A program made the translations under genes and the position numbers. The notes under the pieces are model-generated. The model was not told the origin of the DNA. It did no database searches and saw only the letters and a list, made by a program, of their open reading frames with translations. A stretch of DNA of 64,000 bases from Schistosoma haematobium. Lineage: Eukaryota; Platyhelminthes; Trematoda; Strigeidida; Schistosomatidae. Positions 13,001-23,819 of this stretch are shown here, piece after piece; the stretch's first letter is position 1; every line of letters starts with the position of its first letter. The stretch is from assembly GCF_000699445.3 (NCBI RefSeq), contig NC_067196.1, forward strand, positions 4,973,616 through 5,037,615, written 5' to 3'.

Positions 13001-16000
13001 TTAATTTTCAATGGTACATCATCACAATAAACTAGATAGTCTCGTTCATGTTGTTTAGTTACATTCATTTGATTTAATTGAAAGCATCATCGTTGTTGGT
13101 GTTGTTGTTTTTCTGATTGATTTGCTATGAGTATTGGCATCAGACAACGAGTAGATTGGTGATGGTGCTGTTGGTCGCACAACGACAGACGATGTTCAAA
13201 TAATTCTGTGTTGCACCTAGATAATAAAGAAGCTGGACTGAGTGGATTAGCGAATTGTGGTCGATGACCGATGCTCGATTGGCGGTAATAGCCACAAGTA
13301 CGTAAATATGTAAGTAAGTAAATAAGTGAGTAATTAATTGCGTCAGTACTATTATCTCTCACCTATTGCATTATACTATTATCTACATAAAACCACTTAT
13401 TTCCATCAAGTGTAAATAGCTGAAGTTCATCAACTACACAAATGGAAATGGAAAGCGAAACAGAAAGAACGAGAATAAGGAAATCATTCATCCAACCATC
13501 ATTAATATTAATAATAATACTAATAATGACAATAATAATTATTAAGTGAGTTATGCATCTACTTTAGCTTCTTCTCTACATCTTCATATTTTTCTGTTGC
13601 TTTCAATTTATACCAATTGAATAATGATTGTAATGTGTTAATTTTCAATGGTACATCATCACAATAAACTAGATAGTCTCGTTCATGTTGTTTAGTTACA
13701 TTCATTTGATTTAATTGAAAGCATCATCGTTGTTGGTGTTGTTGTTTTTCTGATTGATTTGCTATGAGTATTGGCATCAGACAACGAGTAGATTGGTGAT
13801 GGTGCTGTTGGTCGCACAACGACAGACGATGTTCAAATAATTCTGTGTTGCACCTAGATAATAAAGAAGCTGGACTGAGTGGATTAGCGAATTGTGGTCG
13901 ATGACCGATGCTCGATTGGCGGTAATAGCCACAAGTACGTAAATATGTAAGTAAGTAAATAAGTGAGTAATTAATTGCGTCAGTACTATTATCTCTCACC
14001 TATTGCATTATACTATTATCTACATAAAACCACTTATTTCCATCAAGTGTAAATAGCTGAAGTTCATCAACTACACAAATGGAAATGGAAAGCGAAACAG
14101 AAAGAACGAGAATAAGGAAATCATTCATCCAACCATCATTAATATTAATAATAATAATAATACTAATAATGACAATAATAATTATTAAGTGAGTTATGCA
14201 TCTACTTTAGCTTCTTCTCTACATCTTCATATTTTTCTGTTGCTTTCAATTTATACCAATTGAATAATGATTGTAATGTGTTAATTTTCAATGGTACATC
14301 ATCACAATAAACTAGATAGTCTCGTTCATGTTGTTTAGTTACATTCATTTGATTTAATTGAAAGCATCATCGTTGTTGGTGTTGTTGTTTTTCTGATTGA
14401 TTTGCTATGAGTATTGGCATCAGACAACGAGTAGATTGGTGATGGTGCTGTTGGTCGCACAACGACAGACGATGTTCAAATAATTCTGTGTTGCACCTAG
14501 ATAATAAAGAAGCTGGACTGAGTGGATTAGCGAATTGTGGTCGATGATCGATGCTCGATTGGCGGTAATAGCCACAAGTACGTAAATATGTAAGTAAGTA
14601 AATAAGTGAGTAATTAATTGCGTCAGTACTATTATCTCTCACCTATTGCATTATACTATTATCTACATAAAACCACTTATTTCCATCAAGTGTAAATAGC
14701 TGAAGTTCATCAACTACACAAATGGAAATGGAAAGCGAAACAGAAAGAACGAGAATAAGGAAATCATTCATCCAACCATCATTAATATTAATAATAATAC
14801 TAATAATGACAATAATAATTATTAAGTGAGTTATGCATCTACTTTAGCTTCTTCTCTACATCTTCATATTTTTCTGTTGCTTTCAATTTATACCAATTGA
14901 ATAATGATTGTAATGTGTTAATTTTCAATGGTACATCATCACAATAAACTAGATAGTCTCGTTCATGTTGTTTAGTTACATTCATTTGATTTAATTGAAA
15001 GCATCATCGTTGTTGGTGTTGTTGTTTTTCTGATTGATTTGCTATGAGTATTGGCATCAGACAACGAGTAGATTGGTGATGGTGCTGTTGGTCGCACAAC
15101 GACAGACGATGTTCAAATAATTCTGTGTTGCACCTAGATAATAAAGAAGCTGGACTGAGTGGATTAGCGAATTGTGGTCGATGACCGATGCTCGATTGGC
15201 GGTAATAGCCACAAGTACGTAAATATGTAAGTAAGTAAATAAGTGAGTAATTAATTGCGTCAGTACTATTATCTCTCACCTATTGCATTATACTATTATC
15301 TACATAAAACCACTTATTTCCATCAAGTGTAAATAGCTGAAGTTCATCAACTACACAAATGGAAATGGAAAGCGAAACAGAAAGAACGAGAATAAGGAAA
15401 TCATTCATCCAACCATCATTAATATTAATAATAATAATAATACTAATAATGACAATAATAATTATTAAGTGAGTTATGCATCTACTTTAGCTTCTTCTCT
15501 ACATCTTCATATTTTTCTGTTGCTTTCAATTTATACCAATTGAATAATGATTGTAATGTGTTAATTTTCAATGGTACATCATCACAATAAACTAGATAGT
15601 CTCGTTCATGTTGTTTAGTTACATTCATTTGATTTAATTGAAAGCATCATCGTTGTTGGTGTTGTTGTTTTTCTGATTGATTTGCTATGAGTATTGGCAT
15701 CAGACAACGAGTAGATTGGTGATGGTGCTGTTGGTCGCACAACGACAGACGATGTTCAAATAATTCTGTGTTGCACCTAGATAATAAAGAAGCTGGACTG
15801 AGTGGATTAGCGAATTGTGGTCGATGACCGATGCTCGATTGGCGGTAATAGCCACAAGTACGTAAATATGTAAGTAAGTAAATAAGTGAGTAATTAATTG
15901 CGTCAGTACTATTATCTCTCACCTATTGCATTATACTATTATCTACATAAAACCACTTATTTCCATCAAGTGTAAATAGCTGAAGTTCATCAACTACACA

Positions 16001-16341
16001 AATGGAAATGGAAAGCGAAACAGAAAGAACGAGAATAAGGAAATCATTCATCCAACCATCATTAATATTAATAATAATACTAATAATGACAATAATAATT
16101 ATTAAGTGAGTTATGCATCTACTTTAGCTTCTTCTCTACATCTTCATATTTTTCTGTTGCTTTCAATTTATACCAATTGAATAATGATTGTAATGTGTTA
16201 ATTTTCAATGGTACATCATCACAATAAACTAGATAGTCTCGTTCATGTTGTTTAGTTACATTCATTTGATTTAATTGAAAGCATCATCGTTGTTGGTGTT
16301 GTTGTTTTTCTGATTGATTTGCTATGAGTATTGGCATCAGA
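4021..16341. repeat. 643-bp tandem array, 19.2 copies
   Basis: Nineteen complete units and a partial twentieth lie head to tail. The unit start CACAATAAACTAG recurs at 4021, 4664 and every 643 bases after that. Units 15, 17 and 19 are 637 bp because an ATA-type trinucleotide run is shorter. Units differ by only a few single bases. A C/T change (GATGACCGATG or GATGATCGATG) marks units 7, 9, 11, 13 and 17 against the rest, so odd and even units alternate. Each unit has a minus-strand 91-codon open frame beginning MRDNSTDAIN and ending KQQHQQR. After its stop the same frame opens again as MNVTKQHERDYLVYCDD. About 370 bp of each unit matches, inverted, the exon-like segment at 43587-43954. The 91-codon frame is repeated because the DNA is repeated, and I do not call it a gene. 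Confidence 0.97.
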
Positions 16342-17746
16342 GAGCGTGTAGATGTGTTATGAATCTTTAAATATCGTGGTTAATATGGATGTGTATAAAC
16401 ATTTGATATCTTGCAAACAGCTCGTAAATTTTTTCACAACTTTAACGAACCATTCGTTTTATTCATTTATTTCTCTTTGTATATATAAATTGAAATCCAT
16501 GCTTGAAAATAAAAGAATAAAAGTCGAAATGTTTGAAGGACTGATGTTCGATCATTAGAAAGATCGAAGGTGCCCAATTATGAGTTTTCTCAGACTTGTA
16601 TGGACCAACTGTCAAGTTAGTTTATCTGTTTGAACTCAACCGCTATTAGATAAATTAAAGAGAAGCAAGTTTTCAGATCTGCGAAAGTGGTCTATGGGCC
16701 AGGGAAATAATGATTGGTTGCTTGTCCAGTCAGACTAGTAAATAGTCTGACAGGTATTAGATGAATGATATAATTTCCTACACTTATTGTTATTGTGATT
16801 GTTGTCGGTTGTTAGGGTGAAGATATACTTACATTCTGGTTACGCCAATCGCGTGTTCTTGACCAGAGTTGTGTCGAAGTCCCATAGAATAGACACTGGG
16901 ATGGATATTTTCATTCAGTTTTTATTATTATAACCATTATGTTTGTCGTTTTTCTTCATGTCTAGTAATTTAACTCACAAATTATTTTCATCCTTATATT
17001 CCTTCCTTACCGCTTGATTATTGCGTAACCTCATTTGGCTCGAATCAATTTATGTTGTTGTCTTTTCTATACTTCTATAGACTCATATATTTACCATCCA
17101 ACCATAGATACGAATGTACAGCTTAAGTAAATGATTTAGTCGAAAAGAAAATTTTCTTCGCTGAATTCTCTTTATTTTTATATTGAACAGCATTTTTAAA
17201 AATAATGACAAGTGAAGTAGGAATTTAAGTTCAGGAAATACAGTTTAAAGCAAATCAATAAGGTTAATGAATGAAAAATAAAGAATGATGAATGTACTCG
17301 TACCAAGATTATGCTAGTTATCGACCCAACAGAACTCATAAGACTTCGAAAATAAGGGAATACTGTATTTTGTCAGAATATTAGTGGAAAATAATTATAT
17401 TATCTGAGTACTCTGACAAGACAAGTGCTTTAAGTGTGCAACGTTGGAATATGTGGAACAATTCAAGTTACCCAATAGACTTTAGTTTTAAGAAGGCTCA
17501 AATTATGCAAGTACATTGAAATCCATACATTCTTCATGAAATTTTATATTCCATTCATTAGTGATTTTAAATTATTAGGAATTACCGAAGACATATAAGC
17601 ACTCCATATTCATAGTCAATATCTAATCTAGACATTTTATTCAACTTGTTTCTAGCTCTTCAAATTAAGTTAATTGATCACATAACGGCAGTCAGTCTCA
17701 TATTGTAGTTGAAGTTAATTAACTTCTATCAATTGAGTCACTCGAG
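16342..17746. other. Unannotated AT-rich spacer
   Basis: The array stops sharply at 16341. The following 1.4 kb has only short open frames, with no domain, splice-framed exon or repeat that I can recognise. Confidence 0.5.
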
Positions 17747-19020
17747 ATGACCCCACATTCATTCGATGTCAGTTTGTTTGAAAGTATCAAGAGGAACAGC
17801 AAAATTCACAAATCAAACATTCATTTACGTCCTTTTTTATCAATGTACCGATCACCTACACATAGCCTAGCTAAATGGCTAACAAAATTTCTTGATCCTA
17901 TCCGAAGATGTTTATCTAAGTATTCTCTGAGGGATCCTTTTGAATCGGTCGGTCATTTACATGATATTATTATCAAAGGAATGACAATGTGTTCATTTGA
18001 TGTGAATTCCTTGTGTCACAAATGTATCTTTGATAATGACTATCGATATATCATGTGACTACATATCTTTGAACAACCCTAAATTACCTAGCCCTTCGAA
18101 AATCCTTAAAGCTTTACCACCATTATGTACTGGTAAAGTCCAGTTCACTTTTGAAGGTGAATACTTTTGCCAGATCAATAGGGTTGTTATGGTTAGTTTG
18201 CTTGAACCATTATTAGCACATGTGTTGATGATACATGTTGAAAATCTAACTGAAGACCTCGTTGAAAACACGTTTCTTTATCAGAGATTTGTGGATGACA
18301 TCTTAGTTATCTGTGAAAGAGAGGACGATATGAGTTGTTTATTGAATAAACTTAACACCCTCGAAAATCACATCAATGTATCATGTGAAGAGGAGAAGAA
18401 CGACCAGCTCCCTTTCTTGGATATACTTATAAGTAGACGAGAAGACGGTTCAATTTAAACGATCCATGTTTAGGAAACCAATTTGAGTAGGTCCATACCT
18501 CGGTTATTATAGTTACTGCTCAGTGTAATATAAACGGGTTTTGATCAAGGACCTATTTAACAGACTTGATCTTATTTGCACAAACCATGCTATTGACGAT
18601 GATGTTAGCTTGTTAAACAAAACATTAATGGAAAATGGTCATCCTGTAAAATTTATAAATATATATGTAAATGTCGTTGTGTTGTGAGACCCACTATAGC
18701 CTTGACAGACAAAATGACCTATCTACATCACCTTAGCATTTACAAGTGAGTTAAATAGGCTTTTTATTGAAGCAAAGGCTTAAATCAGTCATTAGAACGA
18801 TATATTGTGCAGCAACTGTCATTATCCAGGAAACAAAACAAGGTTAATACTGCATCGAACACTTAAAAGACGACAAAACGACTGCATCACATCCCATTGT
18901 GTTTACCAATTTAAATGTGTGTGTGTTTGTGTGTGACCACACGTACATTGGGAATAGTAATCGTGTATTCGAAAACGATTTGTTCTCATCTTAAACCTAT
19001 TCTGGTAATATTAGCTGATC
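17747..19020 (+). mobile_element. Penelope-like element remnant (RT plus GIY-YIG traces)
   Basis: The frame at 17747-18058 has SKIHKSNIHLRPFLSMYRSPTHSLAKWL, split here by nothing but typical of Penelope RTs, and CSFDVNSL, the motif A aspartate. The frame at 18030-18458 has FLYQRFVDDILVI (motif C, DD) and LPFLDILISRREDGSI. Both are characteristic of Penelope-like RTs rather than LTR or LINE RTs. In another frame, 18551-18660 continues with LFNRLDLICTNHAIDDD and LNKTLMENGHPVKFI. At about 18770-18960 come VIRTIYCAA, CITSHCVYQFKC and TYIGNSNR, resembling the linker and the YIG half of a GIY-YIG endonuclease. Stops and shifts show that it is dead. Schistosomes carry Penelope-like elements such as Cercyon; the exact family is inferred only. 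Confidence 0.85.
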
Positions 19021-19525
19021 ATCCAGTGTGATCAGGTTTCAAATGGTTTTTTCATATTATTTTCTTTATTAACCTTGTCTTCTCTTACCCTTCACTTCTA
19101 GTTTAGTTGACCTTTTATGTTTACATATGAATGTTCTTTGCAGCTATATAATGTGTGATCCGATTACTCGAAATGTATTGTGCTAATATATCATCACATA
19201 ATCCTGATAAACTTCATCTTCATATTCCATTATCGAAATTTATCAAATGGAACTAATTGCATTAATTTCATGTTAATCTCCCTTTCTCAGAAACTATATT
19301 TACATTCCAAAGGAATAATTTATTGTCAACCTCTTAGTCATGTAAGATAATTCTGTTAACTTGAAAACCTTAATGATAGTATTTCTGAATATGGTACTTG
19401 ATAATAAGAATTCAAATCAAACATGGGCTTTAATTTATCATGACTTATCCTTAATTCAAATTGATTTTTATCATTTCACAATATTCAATTGTTATTCATT
19501 TTTAGATACTGATTCATCTTTGTAT
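19021..19525. other. Unannotated spacer
   Basis: AT-rich sequence between the Penelope remnant and the SINE block. No supported feature. Confidence 0.4.
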
Positions 19526-20015
19526 TTCAGAGGGGGTTCTTGTGGATATTATAGTAACGAAACGGCCGTCCAGTTCTTCCAGGTTTCCCGTGGTGGTCTG
19601 ACTTCAATTGGCTTATGATCTCACCTGTTAGAAAAAATTGCCATGATATCCATAAAAGCCCTTCTGATATTAACCAAGATATGCTCACTAATGACTGGCT
19701 TCAAGAGGTATCTCCTGGAGTTCTAGTGAGAAGCAGTGACCAGTAGAGTTCAACCGGGTCTGTTGTGAGATAGTAGCTCACTGATGACAATGGTGGATGT
19801 GTCTCTCAATTTCATGGATCAATTGAAGTTAGACATTAACACCGTCGGATGCCAGCCGGCTCAGTGGTCTAGTTTGTTAAGCGTTCGCGCACGAGGCTGA
19901 CAGGTCGTAGGTTCGAATCTAGTGAGGTTGGTTCGTGAATGTGAACTACCGAGCCGTCCAGTGCTTTCAGGTTTACCATTATAGTCGAGTTTCAATTGAC
20001 TCATGATCTCACCTA
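19526..20015 (+). repeat. tRNA-derived SINE-like retroposon copies
   Basis: At 19850-19930 the sequence has a tRNA-like head: an A-box-like segment (GCTCAGTGGTCTAG) and a B-box-like segment (AGGTTCGAATC), the internal RNA polymerase III promoter of tRNA-derived SINEs. It continues with GCCGTCCAGTGCTTTCAGG and CAATTGACTCATGATCTCACC. A second, head-less copy of the tail lies at about 19555-19625 (AACGAAACGGCCGTCCAG, then GGCTTATGATCTCACCTG). The same family is seen on the minus strand at 22141-22405 and 31045-31370. Confidence 0.75.
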
Positions 20016-20429
20016 TTGATGTGCTTCAATTAAAGAATTTTAAAATATTGAATATTAAATTTATTTTATTCAATTTATTACTGTTGATTATGTCATTATT
20101 AAACATCTAACCAAATATTTTCACTATAATAATGAATTATTTCAGTGGAAAAATGCATTTGTCAAATCTCAGCGGATAAATTCAATGTAGATCTAGCGTT
20201 TCACTTGGTAATCTGATCCAAGCTTTTTCAAGGAAACAAATATCGACATTTCAGCACCTAAATACTGTAAAACAATTCGATCAAATTTAAACGAAAATTT
20301 CTTATTAATTAAACATTTCTTGTTCATACGACAATCTAATTTTAATTAATGATCGAATGAATTGAACAAAATTAGAGAATAAAATGCCTAAACCAAATTC
20401 ATCCATAATCTATATTTGCTTAATGTTAT
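20016..20429. other. Downstream flank / possible 3' UTR of muscleblind-like gene
   Basis: AT-rich sequence just beyond the minus-strand stop codon at 20430. It could be the 3' UTR of the gene, but no polyadenylation site is certain. No other feature is seen. Confidence 0.35.
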
Positions 20430-20458
20430 CTAAGTAGAATTAATGATGGAAACATTGT

Positions 20459-20505
<47 letters not shown>

Positions 20506-21020
20506 GATAATGATGTTGGTGATCCTATTGATGTAGTTATAACAGTTGATTTTGTTGTAGTAGTGTTTAACTTCACATTTAATGTATGGTCGGTTGGTAT
20601 TAAGAATTGAGAGTTTTGTAGAAGAATCTCTGGATTTATCGGTGTATTCGATAGTAATAATGATGATGATGATGGGGGCGATGACATTACATATGATTGT
20701 GAAATTGCTGAAGAATAACTAATGGAGGATATATTAGATTGACTTTCAACAGTATTTGTCATTCCTACATGTGGTAGTAATTCAATTCCTTGATTTAAAG
20801 GAAATAATGCTGTTGGTAAAGTATTGTTTATTTCATTTGTTGTCGACGAATATGGTACATTCAATAAATAATTGAATGGTAGGATTGAATCAACGAATTG
20901 AGACGTTAAACAGTTAGCGTGTGAATTAATTGGTATAGTAGTCGTTTGTGGTATATTAGCTAAGAATAATGACGGATTATTTATAATCAATGTGTCCAAT
21001 AATTTAGACCATGAAGTTGT
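20430..21020 (-). CDS. Muscleblind-like gene, terminal exon
   Basis: The exon begins after a good acceptor (TTGTTTGTTTCAG) at 21020 and reads TTSWSKLLDTLIINN to a stop at 20430, 196 codons plus stop. It joins the 23073-23819 exon in phase. It has no folded domain: the sequence is rich in Ser, Asn, Thr and Pro and ends with a run of threonines encoded by a (ACA)n trinucleotide repeat. Low-complexity C-terminal tails are common in muscleblind proteins, which bind CUG-type RNA and regulate alternative splicing. That this is the last coding exon is inferred from the stop codon. Confidence 0.65.
20459..20506. repeat. (TTG)n trinucleotide microsatellite inside coding exon
   Basis: Sixteen uninterrupted TTG/GTT triplets. 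On the minus strand they encode the polythreonine run near the C terminus of the muscleblind-like protein, so length changes in threes would keep the frame. Confidence 0.9.
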
Positions 21021-21562
21021 CTGAAACAAACAAAAGAAAAAGGGAAGAAAGCAATATATTTAAAGATTACTAAATGTTTTGACCTGTGTTTTGTTTGTTG
21101 CTAATAGATCAGGCCAGACCAACTGATAAATTTATGTAGAAAATGGTGTTCACTTGGAAATGGATAAACGCAGTCACCTAGTTTCACAGTTAAAAAAATA
21201 AGACAAAGCACGACTGGAACCGACATCTACGGACTTAACAGACTAATATATTCTTTTAAAATTTAGTTATTCTAATTAGACACGATTTATTTGAGCATTT
21301 ATTCAATCTTAGCTGATTTATAACTAATATCAAGGTGCGTTTCATAAAAAATTAGTTCTATTCAGACCATTAGGACTTATACCTTTAGGAATATAAACCT
21401 GATCTTGAGGTTTGAGATAGATTGCTAGGCCTCATAGTTTAACTAAGGTCAGTTTGTGATTTAAACCATCGTATCTATTTCTAAGTTGCTAATCACTAAA
21501 TTTTAAAGACTTTATGTGTCTTCACTCAGTAGCAACCTAAAATGAATTAATCTATTTAAATT

Positions 21563-22078
21563 CATTTATCTCAACACATAAACATTCGTACAAGGAAGCA
21601 TCAAACAGATACGCGCCACATAAATCATTCGATTTATATGTGGGCTGGGATACTGCACGAATGCAAAAACCAAACCAAGTGGTTTTCTTACGTGACCACA
21701 CACAGAGATTTTGTCCTCAACATCTAATCCATAAGACAGTTGAGCAACGTCAGCAGATGTAGTCTCATGGTAGTCGGTAACCAACACTAGGTTCATACAC
21801 CATTTGTTCCCTCAGAACACTGGAGATCATGTGCATCATTGGCTTGTGTGCAGGGTTTGCCAACTCGCCTAGGGAGATTCTCCATATCCATGAACCCGGT
21901 GGAAGTGTCGGACATTCACTTTACGTCCTCTCAATTTTGTAAACAACAGTAATGCTGTGAGAAGGCGATGAGTGGGACTTCCCTGACAGTGGTTGTATGC
22001 ACGTGGCCATATGAGAGCATTTCGAGAGGGAGAGTTGACTCTCCCTACTCTCGACTGTACCAGGCTATTTAGGGGACA
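21563..22078 (-). mobile_element. Short non-autonomous element sharing the RTE 5' leader
   Basis: On the minus strand the element starts near CCCTAAATAGCCTGGTAC and ends in an A/T-rich tail (GAGATAAATGAATTTAAATA). It is nearly identical to copies at 26853-27371 (minus) and 29964-30484 (plus). Its first ~410 bp is a diverged match to 36568-36978, the 5' leader of the RTE element of this window. It lacks any RT or endonuclease coding. ATTAAT occurs beside both ends and could be a target duplication, but this is weak. It lies in an intron of the muscleblind-like gene. Confidence 0.8.
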
Positions 22079-22140
22079 GTGCATTAATTAGAAAGTTTCC
22101 AGTTTAAAAGTTCGTTGTTAAGAGGTCTAACGATAAAAAG

Positions 22141-22405
22141 ACGAATCCTCAATCAGGACTGGACGGCCGCTTCGTTCTATTGTGGGATTCCTCAGCGGTG
22201 CGCATTCAGGAACCAACCTCGCGGGATTTGGACCCAGGACCTATCAGTCTCGCGCGCGAGCGCTTAACCAGTAGATCACTGAGCTGGCTGGCATCCAGTG
22301 GTGTTATTCTCTAACTTCAACTAATCCACGAAATTGAGCGACACTTCCACCATTGTCATCAGTAAGTTAATATCTCACAAGAGACCCGGTCGAACTCCAT
22401 TTTGT
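22141..22405 (-). repeat. tRNA-derived SINE with hammerhead-like segment
   Basis: On the minus strand: GATGCCAGCCAGCTCAGTGA (A-box region), GGTCCTGGGTCCAAATCCC (B-box region), then CGCTGAGGAATCCC and AGAACGAAGCGGCCGTCC. The last part resembles a hammerhead core (CUGANGA, stem II, GAAA) with the terminal GAAAC changed to GAAGC. A flank related to 19740-19850 follows (CACTTCCACCATTGTCATC, plus strand). It lies in an intron of the muscleblind-like gene. Confidence 0.75.
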
Positions 22406-22744
22406 TCGTAGGTGTTATTTACTCATATTCATTTATTTAACTAAGTAACTACCTAGTTTTATTACTTTGATATCTATCTTTTCCATATGATATTTATTTG
22501 AAACAGAATTTATTGTATATGAATAATATTCAAATATTTTCTTTATTATACAAATATGCTTACATTAAGATCCGACCAACTTCACTCATACTCAAAAGCA
22601 TCTACAACCTCATTCATAGCAGGTGATGAGAACGTTACAAAATGAAATGCATATGTTATTCTACTCAAATTATTGATCTTATCATTTATGAACTAGTAAA
22701 ATGAAACTATGTATATGCAAAATTCTCTTGGTTTTGTTTTACTT

Positions 22745-22905
22745 GTATCTTCCCTTTGTTATTTAGGACTGAAATTGATCAGTCTTTTGTTTGTATATGT
22801 GCATTCTGTGCAGATTGTCTCGATATAGCCTGAATTCACAAGCTTTTAAGCAAAGATGGATAGTGGCTAGCGTCTGAGCGAGCCCGACTAGGAATCGTCA
22901 CAGGC
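22745..22905. repeat. Smα-like retroposon fragment
   Basis: TATGTGCATTCTGTGCAG and AGCAAAGATGGATAGTGG match the segment that borders the hammerhead region in the 2.94-kb units (ATTCATAAGCATTTTT...GGGATGGATAGTAACC at 52810-52846). The ribozyme part itself is missing or too changed to see. Confidence 0.5.
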
Positions 22906-23072
22906 TTCAACACACTGGATTGCAATGGTGAACCTCTACATAAGGCCAGAGCATTTGTGACCACCCTGGCTCCAGTGCTAAGTAAGTATGTCAGAATTGC
23001 ATTGATTTTTTAATGAACCTCAACCTATTGATTTACTAACAACAATAACTGAAAGTGTTCATTCAAACTCAC

Positions 23073-23819
23073 TAAATTCGACGAATAAATTGGCTGTGTT
23101 AACGGTGTAGAATTTAATAAAATTAGATTGCACAACTTTTCGTAATCAATTTGATTTGGTGTACAGAACAGATTTATATCGGGAAATTGAGATTTTGTTG
23201 TATTTGTCAGGACTGGACGAGGATTAGGTAGGAATAAACTTGAATTAATACTAGATGGTGGAATGTAAAGTAAATTACCCAACAAAATATTTGATATGTA
23301 TGAAGAAATACTGTTGGGGATTAGATGGGAATTTGACTGATTTGTTGTACCACATTGAATGAATGGATTGAAATTTGTTTGTTGATTTAGCTGTGATGAT
23401 TGATGTAGTGTAAGTGATGCGGATGGGAGTGAATGTTGTTGTAGAAGATGGTGAGTTGGATTTGTCAACTGTATGGAATCAGCATGGCAGTCATGTAAAA
23501 AATTATGTAAATTATCTCTGTTATTAACTGATGATGATGATGATGAATGAATATCCGTTATTCTAATTAACTCCTGAGGAACTACTGATTGGTTACAAGA
23601 TTTATTTGGTGTTGTCAGTTTATTTTGTGAAATCCTCGTAATATTATTACCAGCAATTATGTTTTGCTCAAACGTTAGTAGACCATTAAGTTTACGAGAT
23701 TTCGAAGCGTCACGAATTACTTTTTCACGAAGATATTGCGCGTGTCGTTTAGCGACAATTTTATCTCTGATTAGTTTCGGCGGATGATAAAAATAGCAAT
23801 CAGATCGATTACAAGTAAG
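23073..23819 (-). CDS. Muscleblind-like gene, middle exon (second CCCH finger)
   Basis: The exon starts after AG at 23821-23820 and ends before a GTGAGT donor at 23072, giving 249 codons. It opens LTCNRSDCYFYHPPKLIRDK. Joined to the upstream exon (VCFDSMGL), this gives C-x8-C-x4-C-x3-H, essentially the second finger of a muscleblind pair (family spacing C-x7-C-x4-C-x3-H) with the typical HPP after the histidine. After the basic segment KRHAQYLREKVIRDASKSRKLNGLLTFEQ it becomes Asn/Ser/Gln-rich. Muscleblind proteins bind YGCY-type RNA and control splicing and RNA localisation in the nucleus and cytoplasm. The alternative is another tandem CCCH protein, but finger order and spacing favour muscleblind. 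Confidence 0.75.

Noticed and set aside
4085..15922. Nineteen repeats of a 91-codon minus-strand open frame as a protein family
   Set aside because: The frames are open because the DNA unit is repeated. There is no start context, domain or separate promoter evidence, so I keep it as part of the array.
4021..16341. CRISPR-like array
   Set aside because: The units are 643 bp, fully contiguous, with no short repeat/unique spacer alternation, in what is a eukaryotic genome.
21566..22084. Open frames VTDYHETTSADVAQLSYG and RVGRVNSPSRNALIW repeated at three sites
   Set aside because: They recur only because the short element is repeated, and no protein family was recognised. Treated as non-coding RTE-leader sequence.
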